Made by a program: the position numbers and the translations under genes. A model generated the notes under the pieces. It was given only the letters and a program-made list of their open reading frames with translations, was not told where the DNA came from and searched no databases. 64,000 nt of DNA from Kitasatospora viridis (GTDB lineage Bacteria > Actinomycetota > Actinomycetes > Streptomycetales > Streptomycetaceae), in contig NZ_VIWT01000004.1 of assembly GCF_007829815.1 (NCBI RefSeq), forward strand, positions 434,001-498,000. The letters are read 5' to 3'. Position 1 is the first letter of the stretch. The number at the start of each line of letters is the position of its first letter. Shown piece after piece: positions 63,292 to 64,000 of this stretch.

Positions 63292-64000
63292 GTGACAACG
63301 ACCCGGGCCGCCGCGCTCTTCGACCGACTCGCCGCCGTCTACGACGAGGTGCTGCCCTTCTTCACCGGCTTCGCCGAGCAGCACCTGGAGTGGCTCGCCC
63401 CCACCCCCGGCGCCCGGGTGCTGGACCTCGGCGCCGGCCGGGGCGCGCTCACCGGCGCCGCGCTGGCCCGCGGCTGCGAGGTGACGGCGGTGGACGTGGC
63501 CCCGGGGATGGTCGAGCGGATAGCCGCGCAGTACCCGGGGGTGCGGGCGGCCCGGGTGATGGACGCCCAGCGGCTCGACTTCCCCGACGCCTCCTTCGAC
63601 CTGGTCTGCGCCGGCTTCGTGATCCACCTGCTGGACGACCCGGCCGCCGCCGCCCGCGAGGTCCGCCGGGTGCTGGCACCCGGCGGGGTCTTCTCGTTCT
63701 CCGTCCCGGGCGCGGTCGCCGACGCCCCGGAGTGGGCGTTCTACAGCGCGCTGTTCCGCGAGTTCGAACCGCTGATCACGCCGGGCCAGGGCCGCCTCGG
63801 CCGCCCCCTGGACGGGCGGCCGCTGCTCGCGGGCGCCGGGTTCACCGGGATCGGTGAGCACGCCGTCGAGCAGCGCCTCCCGGTGCCCGATGCCGACACC
63901 TTCTGGAACTGGGCCCTCTCGCACGGCTCCCGCGCCTTCATCGACGCCCTCCCGCCCCGGCCGCGCGCCGAGTTCGAGGCCCGGGTCCGCGCGGAGCTGG
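63292..64000 (+). CDS. Class I SAM-dependent methyltransferase, 5' part
   Basis: An open frame from GTG at 63292 to the right edge without a stop (at least 236 residues). Motif I is RVLDLGAGRGALTGAAL (~42-58), the acidic residue is in VTAVDVAPGMVERI (~63-76), and FDLVCAGFVIHLLDDP and REVRRVLAPGGVFSFSV match the Methyltransf_11 (UbiE/ArsM-like) group. No strong ribosome binding site, so possibly leaderless. The gene continues beyond the window. Substrate unknown. Confidence 0.85.
   Translation, partial: MTTTRAAALFDRLAAVYDEVLPFFTGFAEQHLEWLAPTPGARVLDLGAGRGALTGAALARGCEVTAVDVAPGMVERIAAQYPGVRAARVMDAQRLDFPDASFDLVCAGFVIHLLDDPAAAAREVRRVLAPGGVFSFSVPGAVADAPEWAFYSALFREFEPLITPGQGRLGRPLDGRPLLAGAGFTGIGEHAVEQRLPVPDADTFWNWALSHGSRAFIDALPPRPRAEFEARVRAEL

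Noticed and set aside
1..64000. CRISPR arrays, tRNA/rRNA genes, insertion sequences, prophage
   Set aside because: No regular spaced repeats, no tRNA-like or rRNA sequence, and no transposase, integrase or capsid gene seen by eye on either strand; a tRNA scan would settle the RNA part.

Overview
The window is high-GC DNA with the codon use, short intergenic gaps, GTG starts and overlapping GTGA/ATGA junctions of a Streptomyces- or Kitasatospora-type actinomycete. Supporting family content includes an XRE regulator with DUF397 partners, roadblock/LC7 proteins, a galactose-oxidase-like copper radical oxidase, a GH46 chitosanase, a DyP-type peroxidase and many TetR/HxlR/Lrp regulators. I see no rRNA, tRNA, CRISPR array, insertion sequence or prophage. 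It looks like ordinary chromosome, rich in small regulator-plus-target modules.

Layout. 1-6 kb: winged-helix regulator with a tandem palindromic operator facing a peptide deformylase; a BlaI repressor with an M56 metallopeptidase; a PAP2-type phosphatase with a BlaI-like operator; a cyclophilin; a membrane protein. 6-12.4 kb: FAD amine oxidase, cupin, APC permease and PLP decarboxylase, facing an Lrp/AsnC regulator; probably amino acid/amine catabolism. 12.4-14.4 kb: four-gene operon with three roadblock/LC7 proteins and one DUF4388-like protein. 14.6-19.1 kb: MMPL exporter coupled to a CstB-like persulfide dioxygenase-rhodanese, divergent from a TauE permease, with two CsoR/CstR-type sites between them. 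19.1-21 kb: ArsR regulator and a cobalamin-riboswitch-controlled nickel/cobalt transporter. 21-27.8 kb: galE, a PPOX protein, a PIG-L deacetylase, an ECF sigma factor with a membrane partner, and secreted ricin-lectin and IPT proteins.

27.8-43 kb: a tightly coupled operon of small unknown proteins with a NUDIX enzyme; XRE-DUF5753 with two DUF397 genes in tandem; SMI1/KNR4, GNAT, hydrolase/HxlR, L7/L12-like, zinc-ribbon, DinB, methyltransferase and phosphotransferase genes. 42.4-49.2 kb: TetR/monooxygenase pairs, then a DyP peroxidase with four C-terminal repeats divergent from a copper radical oxidase. 49.2-64 kb: NUDIX, F420-reductase-like, HxlR, a PH-like membrane protein divergent from an XRE-NACHT-membrane protein, HAD hydrolase, serine hydrolase, chitosanase, SDR/TetR and OYE/TetR pairs with clear operators, and two methyltransferases.

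The most unusual pattern is a short palindrome, CTGACGNNNCGTCAG. It recurs across the window, mostly fused to stop codons or lying between convergent genes. Other points worth following are the CstB/TauE locus, the two shared BlaI-type sites, the roadblock operon, the peroxidase/oxidase pair and the XRE-NACHT membrane protein.
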